DNA from: an uncultured Christensenella sp.
GTDB taxonomy: Bacteria; Bacillota; Clostridia; Christensenellales; Borkfalkiaceae
DNA length: 52,461 bases
Assembly (NCBI GenBank): GCA_910578765.1
Contig: CAJTRW010000009.1
Coordinates: 8,961-61,421, forward strand
Direction: 5' to 3'
Of this stretch, positions 26,405-34,578 are shown piece after piece. A program made the position numbers and the translations under genes. Below the pieces are notes generated by a model. That model was not told the origin of the DNA. It made no database searches and saw only the letters and a program-made list of their open reading frames with translations. Position 1 is the stretch's first letter, and each line of letters opens with the position of its first letter.

Positions 26405-27538
26405 TTAACTTAATGATTCCTCTAAAGAACCTTTGATTAGAATAGGGCAGAGGTTTTTGATTTGTGTTTTTAGTTTTTCGCTTATTTCTTTGCGTGCTAT
26501 ATATTGATTATATATATCTGCAATAGATTTTTGAATTTGTATATCTGGAATAGGTATTTTTACTTCGCACATTTCTGACCAATCAAAAGCCTCTCTTGCA
26601 GAGCCCCAAGAATTAAAACGAGAGAATCTATCAAATTCACTTCTAATAAGAAATAGCATTAAATATTCTGGTAACAACTTTTTTTGATTTGTACCAAATA
26701 CTATTGAAATTGATGATACAAGATAAGTATCGTTAGAATTGTTAAGCGCAAGTGAGATTTTATCTCCACGACGTGATGTATCGGGAACATATGCTATAGA
26801 CTTGGGTGAAACTTTTTTGTAGTTATGTAAATCAATACCTTCCATATCTGCTTTTGTAGAAGTAAATTCTTTAGAGGTGGCTATTCCGCGAACATAATCT
26901 ACTGTTAGTCCAATATCATTACGGTCATCACTTTGTTTAATATAATTACCGATTTTTTCGCAAGGTAGATTACGGCGCAAATTTTCTATATACCCGTCGC
27001 AAACAAGTTTTAAATCTTCAAGACCTTTTTCGTATGCCGTTTGATTTTCAACCATTGAATTGTAAACATCAACATACTTTTTCTGAATTTCAATAGGTGG
27101 CAGGACAATATCTATATCGCACATTTCTTCCCATGAAAAAGTTTCTCTTGCCGACCCCCAAGAATTAAAGCGAGAGTATCTATCAAATTCAGGACGATTA
27201 AAGTACATGAATAGATAGTCCGGCAGTAAAATATGGGTTCTGCTTATTTTAAATACAATCGATATAGATGACACTAAAAAAACATTATTTGATTTATTTA
27301 TAGACAATGAAATCTTATCACCTCTTCGAGATGTGTCAGGAACAAAAGCAAAAAAGTTTGGATAAACAATTTTATAACTATTTAAACTTACACCGTCCAT
27401 ATCGGCTTTGGTTTCAATAAATTCTTTTTTTGTTGATATACCTCTTACTGAATGTATTGTAATTTGCCCATCAAAATTTCTTTCTTCGGAAAGTTCAATA
27501 AGCTCCCCTAATTTATATTTAGTCAATTCCATAGCCAA
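26405..27538 (-). CDS. hsdS: Type I restriction-modification specificity subunit
   Basis: 377 residues with two target-recognition domains separated by helical spacers. The two TRDs are clearly related: PDTSRRGDKISL recurs at 67-78 and 252-263, FNSWGSARE at 124-132 and 308-316, VRGI(S/A)T near 31 and 216. Most HsdS proteins have unrelated TRDs and bipartite asymmetric targets; similar TRDs imply similar half-sites and a near-palindromic target. The gene overlaps hsdM by 20 bp. HsdS binds two HsdM and two HsdR subunits. Confidence 0.95.
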   Translation of the reverse strand: MAMELTKYKLGELIELSEERNFDGQITIHSVRGISTKKEFIETKADMDGVSLNSYKIVYPNFFAFVPDTSRRGDKISLSINKSNNVFLVSSISIVFKISRTHILLPDYLFMYFNRPEFDRYSRFNSWGSARETFSWEEMCDIDIVLPPIEIQKKYVDVYNSMVENQTAYEKGLEDLKLVCDGYIENLRRNLPCEKIGNYIKQSDDRNDIGLTVDYVRGIATSKEFTSTKADMEGIDLHNYKKVSPKSIAYVPDTSRRGDKISLALNNSNDTYLVSSISIVFGTNQKKLLPEYLMLFLIRSEFDRFSRFNSWGSAREAFDWSEMCEVKIPIPDIQIQKSIADIYNQYIARKEISEKLKTQIKNLCPILIKGSLEESLS

Positions 27539-29150
27539 TCCCCTTGAAAGCGGCAGACAATAACTTTTGTGATTCGCATTCTTGCTTTATGACTTCTGAC
27601 ATTACTTTTTGGATGCGTTGCATTTCAGTGTGATAATCGATATCCAAGTCGTGGTCTATAAACTCGATATATTTGCTGGGCATAAGAGCATAATTCTGCT
27701 TTTCAATAGTAACAACATTGTTTTTAATCTCTTCGTCTGTTAAATCGCTGTTATTTACTTTTACCGATTTACAGAGTTCTGGTATATCCCGATAAAGCGT
27801 TCTATCTTCGCTTTGCCAATTTGTATATATTTCTTTTATTTTTGCAATCTGGCCGTCAGTAAGTACGGTTTTTTTCTTTTTCTTGCCTTTATCAATAGTG
27901 ATTTCTTCTATATTGTTATCCCAAGTGCGCAAATCCATAAACAATACTTCGTGGCTTCTGTCACGAACTTTCCTGCCGTTTACTGTTCCTGCGCGTTTAT
28001 TCATGTTGATAATCCAAAGTGTAACGGATATATCAGTTGTATAGAACATATCTCGGGGTAAAACAATTATCGCTTCAACTTTATCTTTAAGTAATATGTT
28101 CTTGCGGATTTCAGCATCGTCTGAATCGCCTAATGCACCGTTGGCAAGTAAGAAGCCGGCAATTCCGTGATTTACATCAAGCTTGGAAATCATGTGCAGA
28201 ATCCAAGCATAGTTAGCATTAGAGACGCGAGGGGCCGTTTCACAATAACCGCTCCAACGAGCGTCATTTATAAGTTCGTTTTCCGTTCTCCAATTTTTAA
28301 GGTTGAACGGAGGGTTTGCCATTATATAGTCAACTTTTTTATCTTTGTGCTGGTCGTCAGTAAACGTTGAAGCGTTGGTTTTACCAAGGTTATGCGCAAT
28401 GCCGCGGATAGCGAGATTCATTTTGCAGAGACGCCAAGTTTCTTGTACGCTTTCCTGTCCGATAACCGATATTTTATCGCGATTTCCGTTATGCTTGTCT
28501 ACAAACTTCATTGACTGAACAAACATACCACCGCTTCCGCAACAGGGGTCATAAACAACGCCGTAATAAGGCTCTATTATTTCAGCTATGAGTTTAACAA
28601 TACTTGCAGGAGTATAAAATTCTCCGTCTTCTTTCGTTCCCGAGGCAGCATAAATTTGCAGGAAGTATTCATATACTCTGCCTATCAAATCTTCTTCGTG
28701 GAACCGCTTTTCGTCGATACGATTTACACTGTCTATCAAACCTTTAATTTTGTTTTTATCTGCCCCGAGCGTGGAGAATAAATTTTTTGATAAAGCACCG
28801 GCAAGAGAGGGATTGTCATTCTCGATATCAGCCATTGCTTGGTCGATTATTACGGCGATATCGTTTTGGCTTGCGTGGTCTACTATATACGTCCAACGAG
28901 CGGTTTCTTTCAGATAGAATACATTTTCAGCATTATAAAACGAAGGCTTTTCCACGAAAGCGGGAATGTCGCCATATTCTTTAATAATCTGTTCACGGCA
29001 TTTTTTGAATTTATCTCCTGCGAACTTCAAGAATACAAGACTGATAACAGCATCTCTGTTTTTATCAAGACTACCAACGCCACGTAAAGAGACTCTGCAA
29101 TCCCACAGCACATCTTCCAAAGATACTGTTTTTTCTTTATCCTTTGCCAT
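27519..29150 (-). CDS. hsdM: Type I restriction-modification N6-adenine methyltransferase
   Basis: 543 residues. The N-terminal helical HsdM_N domain (about 10-160) is followed by the methylase core with SAM motif DPCCGSGGMF (201-210) and catalytic NPPF (279-282). AGGAG lies 8 nt before the ATG. It methylates adenines at the HsdS target to protect host DNA. It heads the hsdM-hsdS part of the operon, 32 nt after the HEPN gene. Confidence 0.97.
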   Translation of the reverse strand: MAKDKEKTVSLEDVLWDCRVSLRGVGSLDKNRDAVISLVFLKFAGDKFKKCREQIIKEYGDIPAFVEKPSFYNAENVFYLKETARWTYIVDHASQNDIAVIIDQAMADIENDNPSLAGALSKNLFSTLGADKNKIKGLIDSVNRIDEKRFHEEDLIGRVYEYFLQIYAASGTKEDGEFYTPASIVKLIAEIIEPYYGVVYDPCCGSGGMFVQSMKFVDKHNGNRDKISVIGQESVQETWRLCKMNLAIRGIAHNLGKTNASTFTDDQHKDKKVDYIMANPPFNLKNWRTENELINDARWSGYCETAPRVSNANYAWILHMISKLDVNHGIAGFLLANGALGDSDDAEIRKNILLKDKVEAIIVLPRDMFYTTDISVTLWIINMNKRAGTVNGRKVRDRSHEVLFMDLRTWDNNIEEITIDKGKKKKKTVLTDGQIAKIKEIYTNWQSEDRTLYRDIPELCKSVKVNNSDLTDEEIKNNVVTIEKQNYALMPSKYIEFIDHDLDIDYHTEMQRIQKVMSEVIKQECESQKLLSAAFKGIGYGID

Positions 29151-29182
29151 AATAATTTCTCCTAATTTTTATTTCTGTAATG

Positions 29183-30478
29183 TCAATACTTCGTAATAAT
29201 TTTGCCTATAAGAACAAATAAATTTTTCAGAAGTTTAATGTTATCTATCGGGATATCTCCGCCACCATAAGCAAAAGGCTTCATGCCTCGTATAAGACCT
29301 TGATGGCTGTTTAACGACTTAAATGTAGAAAAGTTGTAACAAATGCTTTGCCCTTCGTGTACAAACTTGTTTCTCTTTTTATAAGCATTTTCTATAACTT
29401 CTTTTATGGCGTCGGAATCTGCGCCGTAATTATTCTCCATGAAAGGAGTTATTTTATCGCATAATGCAACCCGCTTGTTATGTTCCGAATTTCCAAGAAA
29501 CAATAATTCTAAAATTATAATTTGCTGTAAAAGGCATTCATCATATTTTTCTATTGATGCAAACTCATAAGCGGTATTATATAAAAGAACTGCTTTTTGC
29601 CATTTTTCAATTTTTAAGACTGTCTTTTTGTCTATCTTTCGTTTATCTAAAAAACAATTATTACAAAATTTAACAAGCAAATCACGGAAAAGGTCAATTT
29701 GTTTAATAAATTCAGTTGAGTTAATATCCAAATAGGGCGAAAACTTAAAACGCCCTGAATAACCATATCCGTTATTGTACGGAGCTTTTGGAGATGTTCC
29801 AACTTCGTTATAATAAACACCATACAACCTAGTCGGAAGTTTATCTTGATCCAATATTCCCCACCCATATCCATCTCGGGGCGAAGAATAATCTAACATT
29901 CTGATAAAACTATATGTAGCTTCTGTTATGATGGAAGATTCATTGTCAGCCTGATAATCGATACAGTTAATATTAATCGCTAATATAGGAAAGTTAAAAA
30001 AGTTTTTATCTTTTGCAAGTAAAATATGTTCTTTCAGTAATTTTGCATATATAGTTGTTTCAACATATTTTTCTAAAGCAGACTTTTTCTTTGATATTTT
30101 TAGCTTTTGAACTGTATTTGCTTTCTCAGTTTTAAATAGTTTTATGTTGTCGGTGAGAGATAAATCAGATTTCAAAACATTATCATTTAAAAAATTCAGA
30201 GGTATTAAAATGATGCAAGGTACAACTAACTTATCGAATTCAACTTCCAAATACTTTAGAAATTGACCATATTTAGTAGCTAGGGGACTAAACTTTTTTA
30301 ATCCCTTAAATATCAAGTCTTGAGCTCTGCCGTCATAAGTATAATTTTTAAATTTTCCTATGTCTTCGTTAAGAATTTCAATAAAATTCTCAAACTCTTC
30401 GTCTTTATAGAAATTTGAAGTGGTGATTTCATCTGCGTGAACTCGGGTCAAAATTTTGTTAAATAAATTCTCTTCCAT
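29183..30478 (-). CDS. HEPN (ApeA-like) C-terminal domain protein
   Basis: 431 residues. The N-terminal 270 residues are not recognised. Near the C-terminus KKRNKFVHEG gives R369-x4-H374, the HEPN signature, in a context (LLQQIIILELLFLG, then NAYKKRNKFVHEG) like ApeA-type HEPN proteins. ApeA-type proteins are known as abortive-infection factors that cleave RNA. Here it is co-transcribed directly upstream of hsdM, so it could be a back-up toxin released when restriction fails. No membrane segments seen. Family assignment rests on the C-terminus. Confidence 0.6.
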   Translation of the reverse strand: MEENLFNKILTRVHADEITTSNFYKDEEFENFIEILNEDIGKFKNYTYDGRAQDLIFKGLKKFSPLATKYGQFLKYLEVEFDKLVVPCIILIPLNFLNDNVLKSDLSLTDNIKLFKTEKANTVQKLKISKKKSALEKYVETTIYAKLLKEHILLAKDKNFFNFPILAININCIDYQADNESSIITEATYSFIRMLDYSSPRDGYGWGILDQDKLPTRLYGVYYNEVGTSPKAPYNNGYGYSGRFKFSPYLDINSTEFIKQIDLFRDLLVKFCNNCFLDKRKIDKKTVLKIEKWQKAVLLYNTAYEFASIEKYDECLLQQIIILELLFLGNSEHNKRVALCDKITPFMENNYGADSDAIKEVIENAYKKRNKFVHEGQSICYNFSTFKSLNSHQGLIRGMKPFAYGGGDIPIDNIKLLKNLFVLIGKIITKY

Positions 30479-30524
30479 ATTATGTTTTTCGTTTTTCTGT
30501 ATAAGCGGAATAATTCTGTTTAAT

Positions 30525-31358
30525 TTATTTTCTGTAAATTTCGTCTAATGTTTTTCCATCTTTGTTTTTCCACGATATCCAACCATTGGCATTGTGCCCC
30601 AAAATGAAAGCTGCGGCAGCACTAGGTGAAGAAAATGACACTGAAACCTTTAATATGTATTTTCCATTTTTTTCAACAATTTCACCATTTTTTAAAGCGT
30701 TTTGTCTTTGAAGTTGAATTTTTTGCCATTCAAGGCATTTGGTTTTCATATCGACTTCGGAATCTTCAAGTACTTCAAATTTATCTCCGGTATATACCCC
30801 ATAAGCTGTAATTCCGTTACGAGTAGTGTGGAGTACTTCTCGTTGATCTTCGTTCTTTTTTGCATTATTCATCTTATATCCGAGCGTTGCCATAACGAAC
30901 TGAATTTCATCGTAGACTTCTTCGATAGAGGGGAGGTCGTATTCGTCAATCTCATATTTAGGCTTAACTGAATTTTCGACCTTATAACGCTTTGCTTCGT
31001 GAGCTTTAATAATGGCGTATTCTTCAAGCCCACTTATCATATCAAGAGAAAAGGTCTTGTTGTCGGCAAGAAACATAATCGCCTTATTCCAGAAATCTTT
31101 GGAACGGTTATGGTCATCAAGGCGCGTAATTCCGTTGCGCGTCTGCCCTATATAGATTTGCGCAATCTTGTTTTCGTCATTTTCGTTAATCAGATAGTAG
31201 ATGCCAGGTCTTGTAATTCCTGAAATCTTCTTGGCTTCGGAAAGCAAAGGACGCGGTATAACATAAGTAGTAATCGTAGACAAATGACGACGGACTGAAC
31301 GCACACCGTCGGGTTGTCCGTTGTAGTATATAATTTCAAGTTTCTTACTCGTAGCCAT
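30525..31358 (-). CDS. GIY-YIG nuclease-like protein with DUF4357 C-terminus
   Basis: 277 residues. GIYYLI (52-57) and IYIGQTRNG (68-76) form the GIY-YIG pair, with R79 and the later E of the GLEEYAIIKAHE helix as likely catalytic residues. The C-terminal segment (SFSSPSAAAAFILG...NGWISWKN) matches DUF4357, which often follows GIY-YIG or accompanies type I systems. GIY-YIG folds cut DNA in homing and restriction enzymes. It is the second gene of the operon, 25 nt after the XRE regulator. Function in the system is unknown. Confidence 0.8.
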   Translation of the reverse strand: MATSKKLEIIYYNGQPDGVRSVRRHLSTITTYVIPRPLLSEAKKISGITRPGIYYLINENDENKIAQIYIGQTRNGITRLDDHNRSKDFWNKAIMFLADNKTFSLDMISGLEEYAIIKAHEAKRYKVENSVKPKYEIDEYDLPSIEEVYDEIQFVMATLGYKMNNAKKNEDQREVLHTTRNGITAYGVYTGDKFEVLEDSEVDMKTKCLEWQKIQLQRQNALKNGEIVEKNGKYILKVSVSFSSPSAAAAFILGHNANGWISWKNKDGKTLDEIYRK

Positions 31359-31383
31359 AATAATTTCCTCACACGTTAAATTT

Positions 31384-31587
31384 TCAGAGTGTCAAATTTG
31401 CGACAAACTCTATTCCGTTTTCTTCGCAGAACTTTTCAAAACGGTATAGAGTCAGCTTTTGGGGAAGGGCTTTGCCGTTCTCCCAACGGTTGATTGTAGC
31501 AAAAGAAACGTCGAGCTTTCTCGCCAACATTTCCTGACTTAAATTGAGTTTTAGCCTTGTTTCAAGGCAGAATTTTGAGAATTCCAT
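31384..31587 (-). CDS. XRE-family HTH regulator
   Basis: 67 residues, almost entirely a Cro/CI-type helix-turn-helix: LNLSQEMLARKLDVSFATINRWENGKAL (about 14-41, given here as two helices and the recognition helix FATINRWENG). It is the first gene behind a consensus promoter and in front of the restriction operon, a position typical for controller proteins that delay restriction. Autoregulation is probable. Confidence 0.9.
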   Translation of the reverse strand: MEFSKFCLETRLKLNLSQEMLARKLDVSFATINRWENGKALPQKLTLYRFEKFCEENGIEFVANLTL

Positions 31588-31611
31588 AATATACCTATCA
31601 AATTATAACAT

Positions 31612-31640
31612 ATTATAGCATAATTAGAGCCTATTGTCAA
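31612..31640 (-). promoter_or_regulatory. Consensus sigma-A promoter of the restriction operon
   Basis: On minus, TTGACA (31640-31635) and TATAAT (31617-31612) are separated by 17 bp, 24 bp upstream of the XRE gene. Both boxes are perfect. Confidence 0.88.
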
Positions 31641-31683
31641 TAAAGGCAGAAAAACATCTTCTTTGGAAATGCGTTTGATCAGA

Positions 31684-31712
31684 TTGCAAGAATCTATTTT
31701 TTGTGGTAGAAT
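31684..31712 (+). promoter_or_regulatory. Promoter of the Fic gene
   Basis: TTGCAA (31684-31689) and TAGAAT (31707-31712) are 17 bp apart, 28 bp upstream of the Fic start. It is divergent from the restriction operon promoter, about 40 bp away. Confidence 0.7.
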
Positions 31713-31740
31713 AGATAAAAAGCGCACGGATTGAATTACA

Positions 31741-32595
31741 ATGATAAAGACGTCAATCAGATTTTTTGAAGATATTCCCGTGAGGGCCGTTTGGGATGAC
31801 GATACTTCCAAATGGTGGTTTTGTGCTATGGATATTGCCGAAGCCTTGACGAAAAGCAGTAATCCACGTGTTTATTGGGCAACGATGAAACGCCGAAATA
31901 CTCAGTTGATTGCAATTTGCAAACAACTGAAATTGAAGGCAAACGACGGGAAGTCTTACCTTACAGACGTCGTGGACGAAAACGGCGTTACTCTTATTAC
32001 CGCACTTATTCCCGCAAAGAATAAAGAGAACTTTTCCAGATGGGTAAAGGGAATCGGAAGCACGTTAGACGAAAAAAGTAAACAGAAGGCTTACGAACTG
32101 TTTGAAAACGGTTTGATAGACGAAATCGAAGTAGGTACTACGAAAGGGTTACAACAAATTCACGGATTTATCTTCGGCGGTCTATACGATTTTGCGGGTA
32201 AAATTCGCGGCTTAAACATTGCAAAAGGCGGCTTTGCATTTGCACCGTCAATGTATCTGAAAGAAAATCTTGCAATCATTGATAAGATGCCGGAAGATAC
32301 GATTGAAGACATCGTTAAGAAGTATGTAGAAATGAACATCGCTCATCCCTTTATGGAAGGCAATGGCAGAAGCACGAGAATATGGCTTGACCTGATTTTG
32401 AAAAAGAATTTGCGGAAGTGTGTAGATTGGAGCAAGATAGACAAGCGAGCGTATCTTACAGCAATGCAGAAAAGCCCTGTGGATTATACCGATATTCTTG
32501 CGCTTATCAGCGGTGCGCTTACGGACGAAATTGATAACCGTGAAATGTTTATGAAAGGCATAGACTATTCCTACTATTATGAAACAGAAGATTAA
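31741..32595 (+). CDS. Bro-N / Fic domain protein, putative AMP-transferase
   Basis: 284 residues. Residues 1-52 resemble a Bro-N antirepressor module (VRAVWDDDTSKWWFCAMDIAEAL). The Fic core spans about 130-250 with the flap region GLYDFAGKIRG and the catalytic motif HPFMEGNGR (H202-R210), fully intact. Fic enzymes transfer AMP or other nucleotidyl groups to target proteins and often act as toxins. No obvious inhibitory (S/T)xxxE(G/N) helix was seen nearby. It is divergent from the restriction operon and shares its control region, a common neighbourhood for such proteins. Confidence 0.88.
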   Translation: MIKTSIRFFEDIPVRAVWDDDTSKWWFCAMDIAEALTKSSNPRVYWATMKRRNTQLIAICKQLKLKANDGKSYLTDVVDENGVTLITALIPAKNKENFSRWVKGIGSTLDEKSKQKAYELFENGLIDEIEVGTTKGLQQIHGFIFGGLYDFAGKIRGLNIAKGGFAFAPSMYLKENLAIIDKMPEDTIEDIVKKYVEMNIAHPFMEGNGRSTRIWLDLILKKNLRKCVDWSKIDKRAYLTAMQKSPVDYTDILALISGALTDEIDNREMFMKGIDYSYYYETED

Positions 32596-32613
32596 AAAGG
32601 TTTAAATAGCATT

Positions 32614-32650
32614 AGCCGCCGACTGAACTCCGTCGGCGGCTTACTTATTT
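32614..32650 (+). terminator. Terminator of the Fic gene
   Basis: A 10-bp GC-rich stem AGCCGCCGAC/GTCGGCGGCT (32614-32623 with 32632-32641, 8-nt loop) is followed by TACTTATTT. Confidence 0.75.
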
Positions 32651-32693
32651 AGTGGAAATATTTATGACAAAATATTAAGAAAACTTTTTAAAT

Positions 32694-32710
32694 ATGACAA
32701 TATACGTCAT
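32694..32710. promoter_or_regulatory. Palindrome ATGAC-N7-GTCAT, copy 1
   Basis: A 5+5 dyad with a 7-bp AT spacer lies 11 bp before a TATAAT (32722-32727). The same architecture recurs at 43112-43128 upstream of the methyltransferase and structured-RNA promoters. It is a probable shared operator. Confidence 0.5.
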
Positions 32711-32774
32711 AGATACTTTTGTATAATGCTAAATTGAGAGAGAATCCTCAAATATCACAAAGGAGGCCAATCTG

Positions 32775-32930
32775 ATGAACAGTAGCTAAAATTTTAATGT
32801 ACATTCATTCAAGTATAAAATTGTTTCAGGAAAATTTTTAAACAAGCCCAGATCTGTCATATTTAATACGTATAATGGTTGTCGAGATAATTGTAAGGGA
32901 CAATCGTTATATGTATCATTCAAGAGATAA
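32775..32930 (+). pseudogene. Short ORF interrupted by TAA after four codons
   Basis: A perfect AAAGGAGG (32759-32766) is 8 nt from ATG 32775, which encodes MNSS then TAA. Beyond it the same frame stays open for 46 codons (NFNVHSFKYK...YVSFKR) to a second TAA. This is either a four-residue leader peptide or a 51-residue gene broken by one stop. No family is recognised. The 679 bp from 32596 to 33274 hold this, hairpins and promoters only. Confidence 0.4.
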
Positions 32931-33003
32931 ACCATAGCAAAGACAATTACTTTTTACACCAAAAAAGTGGGACGATTTTACTAAAAAAGGTAAGCAGGAT
33001 AAG

Positions 33004-33055
33004 GAAGGTGGTATGTTTCCACCTTCGAGGAGCAAAAAGTGGGAAACCCACTTTT
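33004..33055 (+). terminator. Two adjacent hairpins before the integrase promoter
   Basis: GAAGGTGG/CCACCTTC (33004-33011 with 33019-33026) and AAAAGTGGG/CCCACTTTT (33035-33043 with 33047-33055, 3-nt loop, then GATTT). The second is terminator-like and would end transcription from 32722. Confidence 0.55.
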
Positions 33056-33089
33056 GATTTGCCTACGGCAAAAAATTTTCGGTAACCAC

Positions 33090-33117
33090 TTGACAAACTC
33101 AAAAGGACCGCTATAAT
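33090..33117 (+). promoter_or_regulatory. Consensus sigma-A promoter of the integrase
   Basis: TTGACA (33090-33095) and TATAAT (33112-33117), spacer 16 bp, about 157 bp upstream of the integrase start, leaving a long leader with a short ORF. Confidence 0.85.
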
Positions 33118-33197
33118 CGTATTAACATTCCGCAGACGGAAAGTGACGGACAGCTCCCTCCGCTTGCAAAAAATAATTATTTAGGAGGAAAACAGTT

Positions 33198-33245
33198 TTG
33201 AAAAGAGAACATAGTATTCTTAACTATAAGGACGTGGAAAAATAA
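33198..33245 (+). CDS. 15-codon leader ORF upstream of the integrase
   Basis: AGGAGG (33183-33188) lies 9 nt from TTG 33198; the frame reads MKREHSILNYKDVEK and stops at TAA. It is the best ribosome site in the integrase leader, better than that of the integrase itself. In the same frame, a second TAA at 33252 and a TGA overlapping the integrase start codon follow. It may be a regulatory leader peptide that couples to integrase translation, or a decayed small gene. Confidence 0.4.
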   Translation: MKREHSILNYKDVEK

Positions 33246-33274
33246 TTTCCGTAAACTTGTCCGAATAAGGATAC

Positions 33275-34477
33275 TTGAAACAACAAACTAACACAATACA
33301 AACGGACAATTCCGTACAGCAGTTACTTGAAGCTTTGAAAAAGCAAAATGAGCTTTACAAGCAGGTGTTGGCGGGATTAGCTCCCATAGCAGAAAAGAGT
33401 AAAGTTGAAAATCGTCGGAATGAGCTGAAATTTACAAAAAAGGAGATTTCACAGATGCCGACACAATTCAAAAATATCTTTGCGGCAAACGATTTGATAG
33501 TACACTACCGTTTAAGAAAAGACGGTGTGTACGAAGCAAGATTCCACAGACAGGGAATCGACATTGAAGTTTCGTCCAAAGATTTAACTAAACTCAAACA
33601 GAAATTTATCGATAAACTTAATCACAAAGACGAAAAATCCGATAAAAAGGACAAGACCTTTGCGGAATACGCCGACGAGTGGTTGAACATTAAAAAGGTT
33701 ACGACAAAGCAATCGACTTGCACCGAATACATACGATTGTTAAATCACGACATTCTGCCCACATTCGGAGAAATGAAGGCAATAGAGATAGACAGATGTA
33801 TGTTGCAGAACTTCCTTTTAACCTACGTTCAAAAAGGTGTTCTGCGTACGGCGCACAAACTATTCCTCTTATTGCGTTGCATCTTCGATATGATTGCGGA
33901 GGACTACAACATCCCTACGCCGATGAAAAAGGTTGTCGTACCAAACTACCAAAGCAAGGTCGGAACGGCGTTTACCTACGAGGAAGAAAAGAAGCTTGTC
34001 AATCATTGTCTTGCACACCTTAACAGAGACACAGCTCACGCCTTTCTCGTGCTGTTGTACGCAGGACTCAGGCGAAGCGAACTTGCAAGCCTGAACGTGA
34101 TTGACGGCGTTTGGCTCGAATGCGAAACGAGCAAAGAGCGTATGGGTAAAAACGTTGTAAAGCGCAAAATACCTATTACGCCGATGATGAAACAAGTATT
34201 GCCGTATATCGACTTCGAAAAGGCGAAGCGCGTCAACCTTAGTACGTTGCAAACTACAATGAAGCGGTTGTTCCCGAACCACCACTCCCATGAGTTAAGG
34301 CATACGTTTGTCAGTCGCTGTAAAGAAAGCGGCGTTTTAAGCGAAGTCGTCAGTATTTGGGCTGGACATTCGTTGACGGGTACGATAACGACTACCGTTT
34401 ACACTCATTACTCGGAAGAGTTTCAACTGCGCGAAGCAGAAAAAGTTGACTACTTAAAATTGGATTTTAAGACCTAA
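33275..34477 (+). CDS. int: Tyrosine recombinase / phage-type integrase
   Basis: 400 residues. Catalytic residues are visible: R266 in AGLRRSE, H339 and R342 in HELRHTF, the histidine of WAGHS, and nucleophile Y376 in TTVYTHY. The N-terminal part contains an SAM-like core-binding domain (TFAEYADEWLNIKK onward). Start is a TTG with a short AAGG (33267-33270) 4 nt away; the next ATG lies about 60 residues in and would cut the arm-binding part. The stop codon touches a 14-bp direct repeat of the left island border, so it probably catalyses integration and excision of the unit. Confidence 0.95.
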   Translation: MKQQTNTIQTDNSVQQLLEALKKQNELYKQVLAGLAPIAEKSKVENRRNELKFTKKEISQMPTQFKNIFAANDLIVHYRLRKDGVYEARFHRQGIDIEVSSKDLTKLKQKFIDKLNHKDEKSDKKDKTFAEYADEWLNIKKVTTKQSTCTEYIRLLNHDILPTFGEMKAIEIDRCMLQNFLLTYVQKGVLRTAHKLFLLLRCIFDMIAEDYNIPTPMKKVVVPNYQSKVGTAFTYEEEKKLVNHCLAHLNRDTAHAFLVLLYAGLRRSELASLNVIDGVWLECETSKERMGKNVVKRKIPITPMMKQVLPYIDFEKAKRVNLSTLQTTMKRLFPNHHSHELRHTFVSRCKESGVLSEVVSIWAGHSLTGTITTTVYTHYSEEFQLREAEKVDYLKLDFKT

Positions 34478-34490
34478 ACTCCCAAATTTA
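34477..34490. other. Candidate right attachment site
   Basis: AACTCCCAAATTTA, identical to 15989-16002, overlaps the last base of the integrase stop codon. CTCCCC and a small CCCC-AATC-GGGG-TTTT hairpin follow (to 34508), which may terminate the integrase transcript. Confidence 0.5.
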
Positions 34491-34532
34491 CTCCCCAATC
34501 GGGGTTTTCAGCCATTTTTGATAAAAAATAAA

Positions 34533-34578
34533 ACACTATATATTGCGTTCGTTAATTTGAACCTACAATATATAGTGT
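34533..34578. repeat. 13-bp inverted repeat between the two recombinase genes
   Basis: ACACTATATATTG (34533-34545) and CAATATATAGTGT (34566-34578) are exact complements across 20 bp; AGCCAT (34510-34515) and ATGGCT (34581-34586) form an outer pair. It may terminate the recombinase transcript or be part of a recombination site. Confidence 0.65.
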
